From: Spirochaetota bacterium
GTDB taxonomy: Bacteria > Spirochaetota > UBA4802 > UBA5368
Length of the DNA: 32,312 nucleotides
NCBI GenBank assembly: GCA_025457965.1
Contig: JALOTJ010000025.1
Location: 1-32,312 of the forward strand
Direction of reading: 5' to 3'
Within the stretch, counting starts at the first letter, position 1, and each line of letters opens with the position of its first letter. The notes under the pieces were generated by a model, which made no database searches, was not told where the DNA came from, and worked only from the letters and a program-made list of their open reading frames with translations. Below are positions 25,187 through 32,312 of this stretch, piece by piece. The translations under genes and the position numbers were made by a program.

Positions 25187-25873
25187 ATGGGTATGAAGGT
25201 TTTCATTCAGGGTGATGAGGCGCTTGAGGAATGGGACTGGGGGTCGGCGAAGCCGACCGGAAGGGTGGTGATGCGCTCACGAGCACACCGCGAGGGAGTG
25301 CCTCACGAGGGTGTGCACCTCTGGATAGTGAGCACCGCGGCCGGTACTTCCGGGGTGCTGTTTCAGCAGCGGTCGAAACATAAGGAACAATATCCCGACT
25401 GCCTGGATATTACCGTGGGAGGCCATGTTCTCTTTGGGCACAACGAGGGTAAAATACAGAAGGAGTCCTCGGAGGAGATAGGCATCTCCCCCGCCGATGC
25501 AGAACTTATCGATCTGGGATATTATCGCTACGAGGAGCGTACGCCGACGCTCTTTCACCGCGAGTTTCAGCGCGTCTATCTTCTTCTCGATAACAGGCCC
25601 CTGTCCGCGTATCGCTTTATGGACGGCGAGGTAACGGGCATCTACGCCGTGCCGCTGGGGAATCTGGAGAGGCTTTTTGATGGCGATTCTGTTTTCAGTA
25701 TAGAAGGATTTGACGGGCGCGAGATGACGACGCGCCTGGTGGGAAAGGCGGACTTCCATCCACTCCTCTTCGCGCCGTCCATGGCAGTCTACATGGAAGT
25801 CCTGTTCCGTGCTATCCACGAGCTGGTCGCCGGCGGGTGCGTGTCGGCCGGAATGCCGCCGGCGGTCGGGTGA
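25187..25873 (+). CDS. Nudix hydrolase, atypical Nudix box
   Basis: A 228-aa Nudix-fold protein starting at ATG 25187, nine bases after AAGGGGG; a TTG at 25091 in the same frame would add an unsupported leader. Layout resembles the IDI-like/YfcD branch: an N-terminal strand M-K-V-F-I, then R-E-G-V-P-H-E-G-V-H-L-W, and F-Q-Q-R-S-K-H-K-E-Q-Y-P-D-C-L-D before the box. The box reads G-H-V-L-F-G-H-N-E-G-K-I-Q-K-E-S-S-E-E-I-G: it keeps the E-x-x-E-E-x-G metal-binding core. The outer glutamate of G-x5-E is His, R is Lys, and the spacing is one residue short. Such proteins cleave X-linked nucleoside diphosphates or isomerise isopentenyl diphosphate, but no substrate can be named. The stop is two bases before mnmH, implying co-expression. 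Confidence 0.82.
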   Translation: MGMKVFIQGDEALEEWDWGSAKPTGRVVMRSRAHREGVPHEGVHLWIVSTAAGTSGVLFQQRSKHKEQYPDCLDITVGGHVLFGHNEGKIQKESSEEIGISPADAELIDLGYYRYEERTPTLFHREFQRVYLLLDNRPLSAYRFMDGEVTGIYAVPLGNLERLFDGDSVFSIEGFDGREMTTRLVGKADFHPLLFAPSMAVYMEVLFRAIHELVAGGCVSAGMPPAVG

Positions 25874-25875
25874 GC

Positions 25876-26883
25876 ATGCGCGAGATTTCATACGAGGAAG
25901 CGCGCTCGCTCCAGGCGGCGGTGTTCGTGGACGTCAGGGCGCCCGTTGAATACTTCGCCGACCATATCCCCGGTTCGATCAACGTGCCAGTATTCGACGA
26001 TGAGGAGAGGGCGCTGGTCGGCGCCCTGTACCGGACACACGGGCAGGAGGTGGCCATCGTAAAAGGGACGGAGATCGCCGGGAGCAAACTTGCCGGCATG
26101 GTGGAAAGGCTCTCGCGCATAAAAGGGCGCGATATCGTGATCGCGTGTTTTCGCGGCGGGATGAGGTCGAGCACGCTGGCGTCACTTCTGGAGAGCCTGG
26201 GTATTCCCGTATTAAAGCTCAAGGGAGGATACAGGGAATACCGGCGCTATGTCCGTGGGCGGATCGATGCACTTGAGCCCGCGGTGCCGCTTTTTGTGCT
26301 GCACGGCCTCGCCGGCGCCGGTAAGACAAGGATTATCCGAAAGATCGGGAACTCGATAGACCTCGAAGCAATGGCGGGCCACCGCGGTTCGGTGTTCGGA
26401 GCCCTCGGGCTTTCGCCCAGTTCGCAGAAGATGTTCGAGAGTTTTCTCGTGGAGAGGATCGACGCAATTCAGGACTTCCAGTACGCCATCGTAGAGGGAG
26501 AGTCTCGAAAGATCGGTGATGTGCACATGCCGTCTCGATTGCTGGAGCGTATGCGTCGATCTCCAGGAATACTGGTCCGCGCCTCGATGGAGCGCCGCGT
26601 GCAAAATATTTTGGCGGAGTACCCGCGCGATGCCGACCCCGGAAGCGTTCGGAACATTGTGCGCTCGCTGGCGAACCGCATCGGGAGCCGTGCCGCCGGA
26701 ATGCTGGTCGACCTGCTCGAACGCGGCGAGTTCGAGGACTTCACGGCCCTTCTTCTTGAAAAATACTACGACCCGCTGTACGCCTACAGCCTGGAGCGCA
26801 TGAGTTTCATCGCCGAGGTGGATGCCGGGGACGTCGACGAAGCCGCCCGGTACATCGTTGAGACAGTGCGAAAGCGGATATAA
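25876..26883 (+). CDS. mnmH: tRNA 2-selenouridine synthase (MnmH/SelU)
   Basis: This enzyme replaces sulfur by selenium in 2-thiouridine at wobble position 34 of Lys, Glu and Gln tRNAs, through a geranylated intermediate, using selenophosphate. The 335-aa product has an N-terminal rhodanese domain (1-125), with the catalytic Cys C91 in I-A-C-F-R-G-G-M-R-S. A P-loop domain follows, with G-L-A-G-A-G-K-T (144-151) and the family segment A-G-H-R-G-S-V-F-G. Length is close to the ~360 aa of E. coli YbbB. ATG 25876 lies two bases after the Nudix stop, with GGGTGA overlapping that stop. Function implies that the genome has selD, which is not in this window. Confidence 0.92.
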   Translation: MREISYEEARSLQAAVFVDVRAPVEYFADHIPGSINVPVFDDEERALVGALYRTHGQEVAIVKGTEIAGSKLAGMVERLSRIKGRDIVIACFRGGMRSSTLASLLESLGIPVLKLKGGYREYRRYVRGRIDALEPAVPLFVLHGLAGAGKTRIIRKIGNSIDLEAMAGHRGSVFGALGLSPSSQKMFESFLVERIDAIQDFQYAIVEGESRKIGDVHMPSRLLERMRRSPGILVRASMERRVQNILAEYPRDADPGSVRNIVRSLANRIGSRAAGMLVDLLERGEFEDFTALLLEKYYDPLYAYSLERMSFIAEVDAGDVDEAARYIVETVRKRI

Positions 26884-27158
26884 AATTTTAAAAATTATAC
26901 TTTACAGCCTGTTTGTTTCGGTATACATCGAGGGGGATTATCAACTGCGGCATTAGCCCGCGAAAACGACCGGTTGACGGATTATGCACAGGGAATTACG
27001 GGAGCTTGCCGAAGCCGTGAGGAGCGGCGGGTCGGTAGCGCGGATGAAGCCGGCGTGCCGCAATTGCTGAGAACGCTCTGGATTTTCCGCATCGAAGATG
27101 ACGGTTGTTTTCAGGGCCGGACAATTATGAAGAAACTAATTACAAGGAGCGTGCTGTT

Positions 27159-27731
27159 ATGAAAAAATATTCAATTCTCGGCGTTGCGCTTGTCTTCACG
27201 CTGGTCGCATGCGGAGGAGGAACGCAGTACAGGGACGCCAGGGAGGACAAGGGCTCGCGCGAGTGGGGCCCGCGGGAAATCAAGGCGACCGTCAATACCA
27301 TGGTGACCTCAATGCATACGTTTTTAAAGGATGAATACAAGAAACCGGCCTTCATCGAGGTGCGCAATTTCCGCAACAAGACATCCGAGCACATCGACAC
27401 CAAGATGATAACCGATGAAATTTCAACTAACCTCATCAAGAAGCGCATACGGTTTATCGACCAGTCGCTGACCGCCGACGCCATGGCCGAAATGGAAAGG
27501 GGAATGACCGGGATGATCGATCCCGACGCGGCCATCCCGGTAGGGATGCTCAAGTCGCCGAACTTCTACCTGACCGGCGACATCCGCGACAACGTGCGCA
27601 CGGTCGGCGGGAAATCGCTCCAGTATGTGGTCGTCACCATGCAGCTTATCGATTTACGGACGAACGTCGTGGAATGGCAGGACCGCCAGGAGTTTCTCAA
27701 GGCAAGTGCGAAGACCAAGATTTCCTTTTAA
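27159..27731 (+). CDS. lpoB: LpoB-like penicillin-binding-protein activator lipoprotein
   Basis: A 190-aa lipoprotein starting at ATG 27159, nine bases after a strong AAGGAG (27144-27149). The signal sequence ends in a lipobox L-V-A-C, with the Cys at about residue 18. The body matches the LpoB family (PBP activator): K-P-A-F-I-E-V-R-N-F-R-N-K-T-S-E-H-I-D-T, then I-T-D-E-I-S-T-N-L, R-F-I-D-Q, and F-Y-L-T-G-D-I. In E. coli, outer-membrane LpoB reaches through the wall to activate PBP1B; a corresponding role here is inferred. It is followed after 22 bases by a COG3014-type lipoprotein, a pairing known in other diderms. The 275 bases upstream hold no clear promoter or gene beyond AT-rich DNA just after mnmH. 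Confidence 0.85.
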   Translation: MKKYSILGVALVFTLVACGGGTQYRDAREDKGSREWGPREIKATVNTMVTSMHTFLKDEYKKPAFIEVRNFRNKTSEHIDTKMITDEISTNLIKKRIRFIDQSLTADAMAEMERGMTGMIDPDAAIPVGMLKSPNFYLTGDIRDNVRTVGGKSLQYVVVTMQLIDLRTNVVEWQDRQEFLKASAKTKISF

Positions 27732-27753
27732 TCTGGGCTAAGGGACGGTATAC

Positions 27754-29157
27754 ATGAACATCAGGATTCGCGCGGCCGCGACAGTCACTCTTCTTCTGTT
27801 CTCCTTCGGATGCGCCGGAAGCTATGTCCAGGTGATGAAGGACTCGGAGAAGATGTTCTACCACGGCCAGTACAAGGAGGCCGCGCGGAAGCTTCTGCCC
27901 GCGGTCAACAAATCGGGGAAAGACCAGCTTCTGTTCATGATGGAGACGGGGCTGATGCTTCATGCCGCGGGTGATTTCCAGAACAGCAACAAAGTGCTTC
28001 TTGAGGCCGCCAAGCTCGCCGATCGCATCGCGCTCAGCGTGAGCAAGGAGGCCGCTTCTCTCTTTTTAAACGAGACCGTCACCAACTACCGCGGCGAGGA
28101 TTTCGAGCGCGTGCTGATACATATGTACCTTGGCATCAACTTTCTGATGCTCAAGGACGCTGACTCGGCCAGGGTTGAATTCAAGAAGGTGAACGATCTC
28201 CTGCGCGACATCAACGTATCGAGCGGCAAGACCTACAAGCAGAATCTCATGGCCAAGTACCTCACCGCGATCGCCTTCGAAATAAGCGCCGACAAGGACA
28301 ACGACTTCAATGATCGTGAGTTCGCGTATGTGGAGTACAAGCAGATCTATGAACTCGACCCGCGCCTGGCCATGGTGTACAGGGACCTTCAGCGCCTCGC
28401 AAAAAAGCTCAACGATGCCGAGGATTACAACAAGTGGGTCGGCATGTTCGGGCAGCGCGACACTATACCGGCGAACGCCGGCGAGCTCGTTATGATCTTC
28501 CAGGCCGGTCAGGGGGCCATCAAGCTCTCGCGCGGATCACTGCTCTCCGACAAGGCGATGGAGACCGGAATCAGGGTGTCGCTGAACGGCATACCGCTGA
28601 AGACGGGCGTGACCGTCGGTGGAGTGCTCGTGGCACTCCGGATCGCCGAGAACCCGATTCCGAAATTTACACAGCGCTCGAACAGGGTCGACCACGTGAT
28701 AATCAATGTCAATGGCGCCGATATGGCAAGGACGATTATGCTCACGGACATCGAGACGACTGCGGTGAAAAACCTGGAGGATGATTACAACCGGCTGTAC
28801 ATGAAGGTCGCGGCAGGTATTGCGGTGAAGGCCGTGACCGCGGTCGCCGCGGGGATAGCGGCCAAAAAGATCGCGGAGCAGTCCAAAAAAGTGGGCGGCT
28901 ACGCGGGCCTTATCGGCACGCTGGTCGGAGCGGGGGTTGGAGCCGGGCTCGTTTCGCAGATCAAGCCCGATTTGCGATGCTGGCATACACTGCCGGCCAA
29001 TCTTCAGCTGGCGCGAATATTTCTGCCGCCGGGAGATCATAAGGTTGTGGTCAAGTTTCGCGATGCTGCGGGCAACCAGGTGGCCCCTCCAGTGGAAAGC
29101 AAAATCAGAATTACGAAGGGGGAACGGACGTTTTACAATTATCGTACGCTTTTCTGA
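27754..29157 (+). CDS. COG3014-type lipoprotein with N-terminal TPR-like repeats
   Basis: A 467-aa lipoprotein starting at ATG 27754, with AAGGGACGG about ten bases upstream. The signal sequence ends S-F-G-C (C20). Residues about 30-240 are helical, TPR-like repeats (for example Y-K-E-A-A-R-K-L-L, F-L-M-L-K-D-A-D-S-A-R-V-E-F). The middle is beta-rich. A Gly/Ala-rich hydrophobic stretch (about 348-400, with G-T-L-V-G-A-G-V-G-A-G-L) could embed in a membrane. The C-terminal beta domain has L-P-P-G-D-H-K-V-V-V-K-F. The order matches uncharacterised COG3014 proteins found beside LpoB. Function is unknown, but context suggests envelope or cell-wall work with LpoB. A strong terminator ends the unit. 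Confidence 0.8.
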   Translation: MNIRIRAAATVTLLLFSFGCAGSYVQVMKDSEKMFYHGQYKEAARKLLPAVNKSGKDQLLFMMETGLMLHAAGDFQNSNKVLLEAAKLADRIALSVSKEAASLFLNETVTNYRGEDFERVLIHMYLGINFLMLKDADSARVEFKKVNDLLRDINVSSGKTYKQNLMAKYLTAIAFEISADKDNDFNDREFAYVEYKQIYELDPRLAMVYRDLQRLAKKLNDAEDYNKWVGMFGQRDTIPANAGELVMIFQAGQGAIKLSRGSLLSDKAMETGIRVSLNGIPLKTGVTVGGVLVALRIAENPIPKFTQRSNRVDHVIINVNGADMARTIMLTDIETTAVKNLEDDYNRLYMKVAAGIAVKAVTAVAAGIAAKKIAEQSKKVGGYAGLIGTLVGAGVGAGLVSQIKPDLRCWHTLPANLQLARIFLPPGDHKVVVKFRDAAGNQVAPPVESKIRITKGERTFYNYRTLF

Positions 29158-29184
29158 CCGATACCTGTACACGACCATTCCAGG

Positions 29185-29219
29185 GCCCCGCGGAAACACT
29201 CCGCGGGGCTTTGCTTTTT
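29185..29219 (+). terminator. Rho-independent terminator after the lpoB unit
   Basis: GCCCCGCGGA (29185-29194) pairs perfectly with TCCGCGGGGC (29200-29209) around a five-base loop, giving 10 base pairs, mostly GC. The tail TTTGCTTTTT (29210-29219) follows. It lies 27 bases after the stop codon. Confidence 0.93.
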
Positions 29220-29476
29220 GCCTGGTCGGGATGGATCTCGTTACGATGGTGCGCGGCAAATCAGTACGAAGAGTGCAATCCTTATTTTTTCTGAGAGCAC
29301 GCGGATCGCTTCATGTGTGGTACGAGGATTGGGGGCGGACGTGCACACTGATTTTCGCTTCCATCGGATAGAAAAAAAAGAAAATTAATGGTTTACATTG
29401 TGCACCGCTCCCGCCGGTATATCACTGTAATGGTCCGCGGGGCCAAAACAGGCTTTCGTACCCCGGCAAATGGCTG
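29220..29476. other. 257-bp non-coding leader before the hybrid kinase
   Basis: No credible gene is seen between the terminator and the start at 29477. The right half is AT-rich (an A run at 29371-29384). It holds TTTACA at 29392-29397, but the nearest -10-like hexamers (TATATC 29418, TGTAAT 29425) are spaced too far for a standard promoter. GTGCAC occurs twice, about 59 bases apart. Confidence 0.4.
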
Positions 29477-31375
29477 ATGAGCGACCGTGATACAATCGCA
29501 GGGAAGGAGACAGGGGCGGTTCTTTCCGCCGACCCATCCTTCGGCGTCTTCGATTCGTTGAACCACCCGGTTTGCGTGATCGGGCTTCATGGCGATATTC
29601 TCTATGCCAACAGCCGATTCTCGAACTTTTTCGAGAGTGCCGGCGGATCAATGAGCATCGACCTTTCCCACCCCTTTTCTCCCGAATATAGAAAGAGCAT
29701 TGCGCTCGCCTATACAAAAGCCCTCAAGGGTGGTGACCGCAGGTGTTTTGCGGTAATGAAAACTCCTGACGACCGGCGGCTCGCGGTGGAGATTTATCTT
29801 TACCCGATGTTCCGCGACGAGGCGGTCGTTTCAATCCTGGCTTTTCTGAAGCCCGTATCAGACGACCGCGTCATCTCGTTCGGCAGGAATACGGCCATGA
29901 TGGCGTCCGACGACGAGCCTCTTGCCAACTCCGGCATATTCGACTTCGCTCCGTTCCCGATCGTCCGGTTTGCCCGTGAGGGAGCGATCGTAAGCGGAAG
30001 CGCTTCCGTGGAGAGCTTCTTCGGTCACGCGCTTGCGGATTTGCAGAACAACAGGAACCTGCTCTTTCGCTCGGTCTCACTGTATGATTTCGAGAGGTTC
30101 AGGAAGGCCGTCGCGGATGTCTTCGACGGTCGTGCCGGTTTCAAAAGACTGGGTGAGATCAGGATACTTTCAAAATCCAGGGAAGAGAAGTGGGCCAATG
30201 CAATTATCTATCCGCTTGTCATCAACAGGGAGATTTTTGCCGTCGAGGCCATTCTCGAAGACATCACCAGGATAAAGTCGCTTGAGGCCAGGATGAGTCT
30301 TTTGAACAGGGTGCAGATCATCGGGGACCTCACCAAGGGCCTGCTCCACTCGTTCAACAACATTATCAATATCATTCTCAGCCGCACCCAGCTGCTGCTT
30401 CAGGTGACCGAAAAGGATACCGTTCTGGAGGGGCTCCGCGTGATCGAGAAGACCGCGGGTCAGGGCGTGCGGCAGGTCAGGCGCATTCAGGATTTCATGG
30501 GCGAGGGCGATACCCTGCGCGAAAGCGAGTCGGAGGACCTGATCGACGTGATCGAGGACGCCATTGAGTTCTCGAACATTCATTTCAAGGTCGAAATAAA
30601 GGAAAAGAGGCGGCACATCAAGGTGGAGCGCCGCTACTTCTGTCTGGTTAATGTGAAAACGGACACCCGGCTCCTGCGGGAGATCCTCATCTCGATGATC
30701 TTTAAAGCCGCTTCTTTCCTGCGTCGAAGCGGCACTATCAATGTCGTTTTAAAGGACGAGGACGTTCCGGCACTCACGGTGATGGTTAAAAAGGAAGGGC
30801 CGGAATCAGAGCCGGCGTCAGATGCCACCGGCGAATCTCTCGGCACCATCATCTTTTCCGCCATCGACATACGACGCGTTGTGGAACGTCTCAATATCAA
30901 AATCATAGAGGAAGAATCGGCGACATCATATTCGATCAGGGCGGTCCTCCCCGCTTCCATCGTCGCCGGAAAGGGTCGAAAAGAGTCGGATCCCACCGAA
31001 TACCGTGTGCGCGACAGGGACATCATCATCGTCGAGGACGAGAAGGCGCTCAAGGAGATACTGTTCGAGCTCTTCGACTCGATGGGGAACCGCGTGTACG
31101 TTTTTGAGAGCGGGGACGAGGCCCTCGTCGAGTTTAAAAAGGGCAAGGCGAACATAGTCATCAGCGATTACGGCACGAAGGGTATCACGGGGATAGAGCT
31201 TCTCACCAGGGTGAAGGAACTCGACGAAAACGCGGTAACGGTGCTGTTGTCCGGCTGGATGATAAAGGACCTCAAGGCGTACCGGAACGTGGTCGATCTG
31301 TACCTTCCCAAGCCCTTCAAGCTCGATGTCCTGATTAAGGAAATATCCAAGATTCTTATTGGCTCAACCAGATAA
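29477..31375 (+). CDS. PAS-PAS hybrid kinase with receiver; ATP-binding domain degenerate
   Basis: A 632-aa soluble protein. Two PAS-like domains (about 26-125 and 155-270) lead into a dimerisation helix pair with L-L-H-S-F-N-N-I-I-N-I, whose H291 matches the H-x-F-N-N acceptor box. The ATP-binding region (about 390-495) keeps strand order but lacks key parts. The N-box Asn is Lys (I-F-K-A-A, K410), no G1 D-x-G-x-G or G2 G-x-G-x-G is found, and the region after 440 reads A-T-G-E-S-L-G-T. The C-terminal receiver (515-625) is intact: V-E-D-E, D564 in V-I-S-D-Y-G, S592 and K612 in P-K-P-F. It may therefore receive phosphate from elsewhere. ATG 29477 has only a weak ribosome site. It ends directly against the K+ channel gene. 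Confidence 0.87.
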   Translation: MSDRDTIAGKETGAVLSADPSFGVFDSLNHPVCVIGLHGDILYANSRFSNFFESAGGSMSIDLSHPFSPEYRKSIALAYTKALKGGDRRCFAVMKTPDDRRLAVEIYLYPMFRDEAVVSILAFLKPVSDDRVISFGRNTAMMASDDEPLANSGIFDFAPFPIVRFAREGAIVSGSASVESFFGHALADLQNNRNLLFRSVSLYDFERFRKAVADVFDGRAGFKRLGEIRILSKSREEKWANAIIYPLVINREIFAVEAILEDITRIKSLEARMSLLNRVQIIGDLTKGLLHSFNNIINIILSRTQLLLQVTEKDTVLEGLRVIEKTAGQGVRQVRRIQDFMGEGDTLRESESEDLIDVIEDAIEFSNIHFKVEIKEKRRHIKVERRYFCLVNVKTDTRLLREILISMIFKAASFLRRSGTINVVLKDEDVPALTVMVKKEGPESEPASDATGESLGTIIFSAIDIRRVVERLNIKIIEEESATSYSIRAVLPASIVAGKGRKESDPTEYRVRDRDIIIVEDEKALKEILFELFDSMGNRVYVFESGDEALVEFKKGKANIVISDYGTKGITGIELLTRVKELDENAVTVLLSGWMIKDLKAYRNVVDLYLPKPFKLDVLIKEISKILIGSTR

Positions 31376-32312
31376 TTATAGTTCACGGTTCATGCGTTCC
31401 AGGTCGTCCTTCTTCCCCAGCATCACCAGGATGTCTCCGCCGTCGATCCTTTCCTGCGACATCGGATTAAAGATCATCTCGCCGCCCTTTTTCCGGATCG
31501 CCACGATGATGACACCGTAGTCCCTTCGAAGGTTGCTCTCGACGAGGGTTTTTCCGGCAAGCAACGAATTTTCGGCGATGCGGTATTCCTCCATCACCAG
31601 CCCCAGGTGACGGTCCATCAGGGCGATGTCGACGAAGTCGACGACCGTGGGGCGAATCAGGACCTGCGCCATGCGCTTGCCGCCGATGAGATAGGGCATG
31701 ACGACGCGGGTGGCCCCGGCCATTTTGAGCTTCTCCTCCGCCTTGGCATCGGAGGCCCGCGAGAGGATGTAAATGTCTGAGCGCAGTCCCTTTGCGCTGA
31801 GGGTTATATACACGTTGTCGGCGTCGGAGTGGACTGCGGGCACGATGCCGCGCGCCTGCATGATACCGGCCTTCAGGAGCGCGTCCTCGTTGGTGGCGTC
31901 CATGGCGAGATAAAGCACTTTGTCGCGCTCGAGCTCTTCGAGCGACTGGGGGTTGTTCTCGATGACGACAAAGCGAATTCCGTAAGCGGCAAGTTCTTTG
32001 CAGATGAGACTTCCGATACGGCCATACCCGCATATAATGTAATGATCACTGACTTTGGCTATTTCCTTTTCCAATTTCATCCTCCCAAAGGTCTTGCTGA
32101 GTTCTCCCTCCACGAACATGCGCACGATGTTCCCTACGGTGTAGGCCAGGGTGGTCGCACCGGTCACGATGACGATGACGGTGATAATGCGACCGGGGGT
32201 GGTGAGGGGCTTTATCTCCGCAAATCCGACCGTGCTGATGGTGATAATGGTCATGTAGAACGAATCGAAAAACGACATGCCTTCGACCAGGTGATAGCCG
32301 AAGGTGCCGAAG
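31376..32312 (-). CDS. Potassium channel with RCK (TrkA-N/TrkA-C) domains, N-terminus cut off
   Basis: The open frame continues past the right edge: upstream of the Met at 32278 it reads F-G-T-F-G-Y-H-L-V-E-G in frame, as expected for the pore-helix approach of a two-TM K+ channel, so the true start lies outside. The selectivity filter T-I-S-T-V-G-F-A-E is of the T-V-G-F type found in bacterial channels. The second membrane span follows (I-T-V-I-V-I-V-T-G-A-T-T-L). An RCK/TrkA-N domain comes next, with I-I-C-G-Y-G-R-I-G (Rossmann glycines) and V-V-I-E-N-N. A TrkA-C domain ends the protein (I-A-E-N-S-L-L-A-G-K-T-L). Such channels gate K+ flow in response to nucleotides or Ca2+; the ligand here cannot be told. 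Its stop abuts the stop of the hybrid kinase gene. Confidence 0.93.
   Translation of the reverse strand, partial: FGTFGYHLVEGMSFFDSFYMTIITISTVGFAEIKPLTTPGRIITVIVIVTGATTLAYTVGNIVRMFVEGELSKTFGRMKLEKEIAKVSDHYIICGYGRIGSLICKELAAYGIRFVVIENNPQSLEELERDKVLYLAMDATNEDALLKAGIMQARGIVPAVHSDADNVYITLSAKGLRSDIYILSRASDAKAEEKLKMAGATRVVMPYLIGGKRMAQVLIRPTVVDFVDIALMDRHLGLVMEEYRIAENSLLAGKTLVESNLRRDYGVIIVAIRKKGGEMIFNPMSQERIDGGDILVMLGKKDDLERMNREL

Noticed and set aside
26884..26905. AT-rich stretch after mnmH as a terminator
   Set aside because: It is not a GC-stemmed hairpin with a T run; at most a weak AT palindrome.
26984..27070. 28-codon ORF upstream of lpoB ending R-N-C
   Set aside because: It has no ribosome site, no family resemblance and no codon signal; likely chance.

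Overview
The window is about 60% GC by eye and gene-dense. It looks like chromosomal DNA of a diderm (outer-membrane) bacterium: it encodes a predicted outer-membrane beta-barrel, several lipoproteins, an LptE-like LPS-assembly lipoprotein and an LpoB-like peptidoglycan-synthase activator. The mix of a class I adenylate cyclase, a GH13-glycogen synthase fusion, a ricT-holB-metG block and many signalling proteins suggests Spirochaetota. That placement is an inference from gene content; no rRNA or other decisive marker is present. I see no phage, transposon, CRISPR array, tRNA or rRNA gene.

Layout. (1) 1-4.3 kb, + strand: the tail of a probable alpha/beta hydrolase, a beta-barrel protein closed by a strong terminator, then a new promoter and two translationally overlapping genes of unknown function (647 aa and 391 aa). 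(2) 4.46-6.1 kb: overlapping parA and parB. (3) 13.0-6.1 kb, - strand: a tightly packed run of diguanylate cyclase, GAF histidine kinase, holB, ricT (PSP1), metG and a YfcE-type phosphodiesterase. (4) 13.2-18.06 kb, +: a 1623-aa fusion of a unique N-terminal region, a GH13 amylase-like domain and a GT5 glycogen synthase. (5) 18.2-22.6 kb, +: lptE-like gene, holA and a class I adenylate cyclase (cyaA). (6) 24.9-22.6 kb, -: a two-TM sensor-like protein, a STAS plus zinc-ribbon protein, and a coiled-coil hypothetical protein behind its own promoter, which carries a perfect 10-bp inverted repeat. (7) 25.2-26.9 kb, +: an atypical Nudix hydrolase and mnmH/selU (tRNA 2-selenouridine synthase). (8) 27.2-29.2 kb, +: lpoB and a COG3014-type lipoprotein, closed by a strong terminator. 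(9) 29.5-31.4 kb, +: a PAS-PAS-kinase-receiver hybrid whose ATP-binding domain looks degenerate. It abuts, tail to tail, a K+ channel with an RCK domain that runs off the right edge.

How the genes fit together: the core is housekeeping (chromosome partitioning, clamp-loader subunits delta and delta', Met-tRNA synthesis, tRNA wobble modification, envelope assembly). Signalling genes are interleaved with it. Both cAMP (cyaA) and c-di-GMP (diguanylate cyclase) synthesis are encoded, along with a canonical kinase, a probable pseudokinase hybrid and a STAS-based module with no visible kinase or phosphatase partner. The best leads for something undescribed are the GH13-GT5 fusion with its N-terminal region, the sensor/STAS-zinc-ribbon pair, the degenerate hybrid kinase, and the unknown two-gene unit beside parAB.
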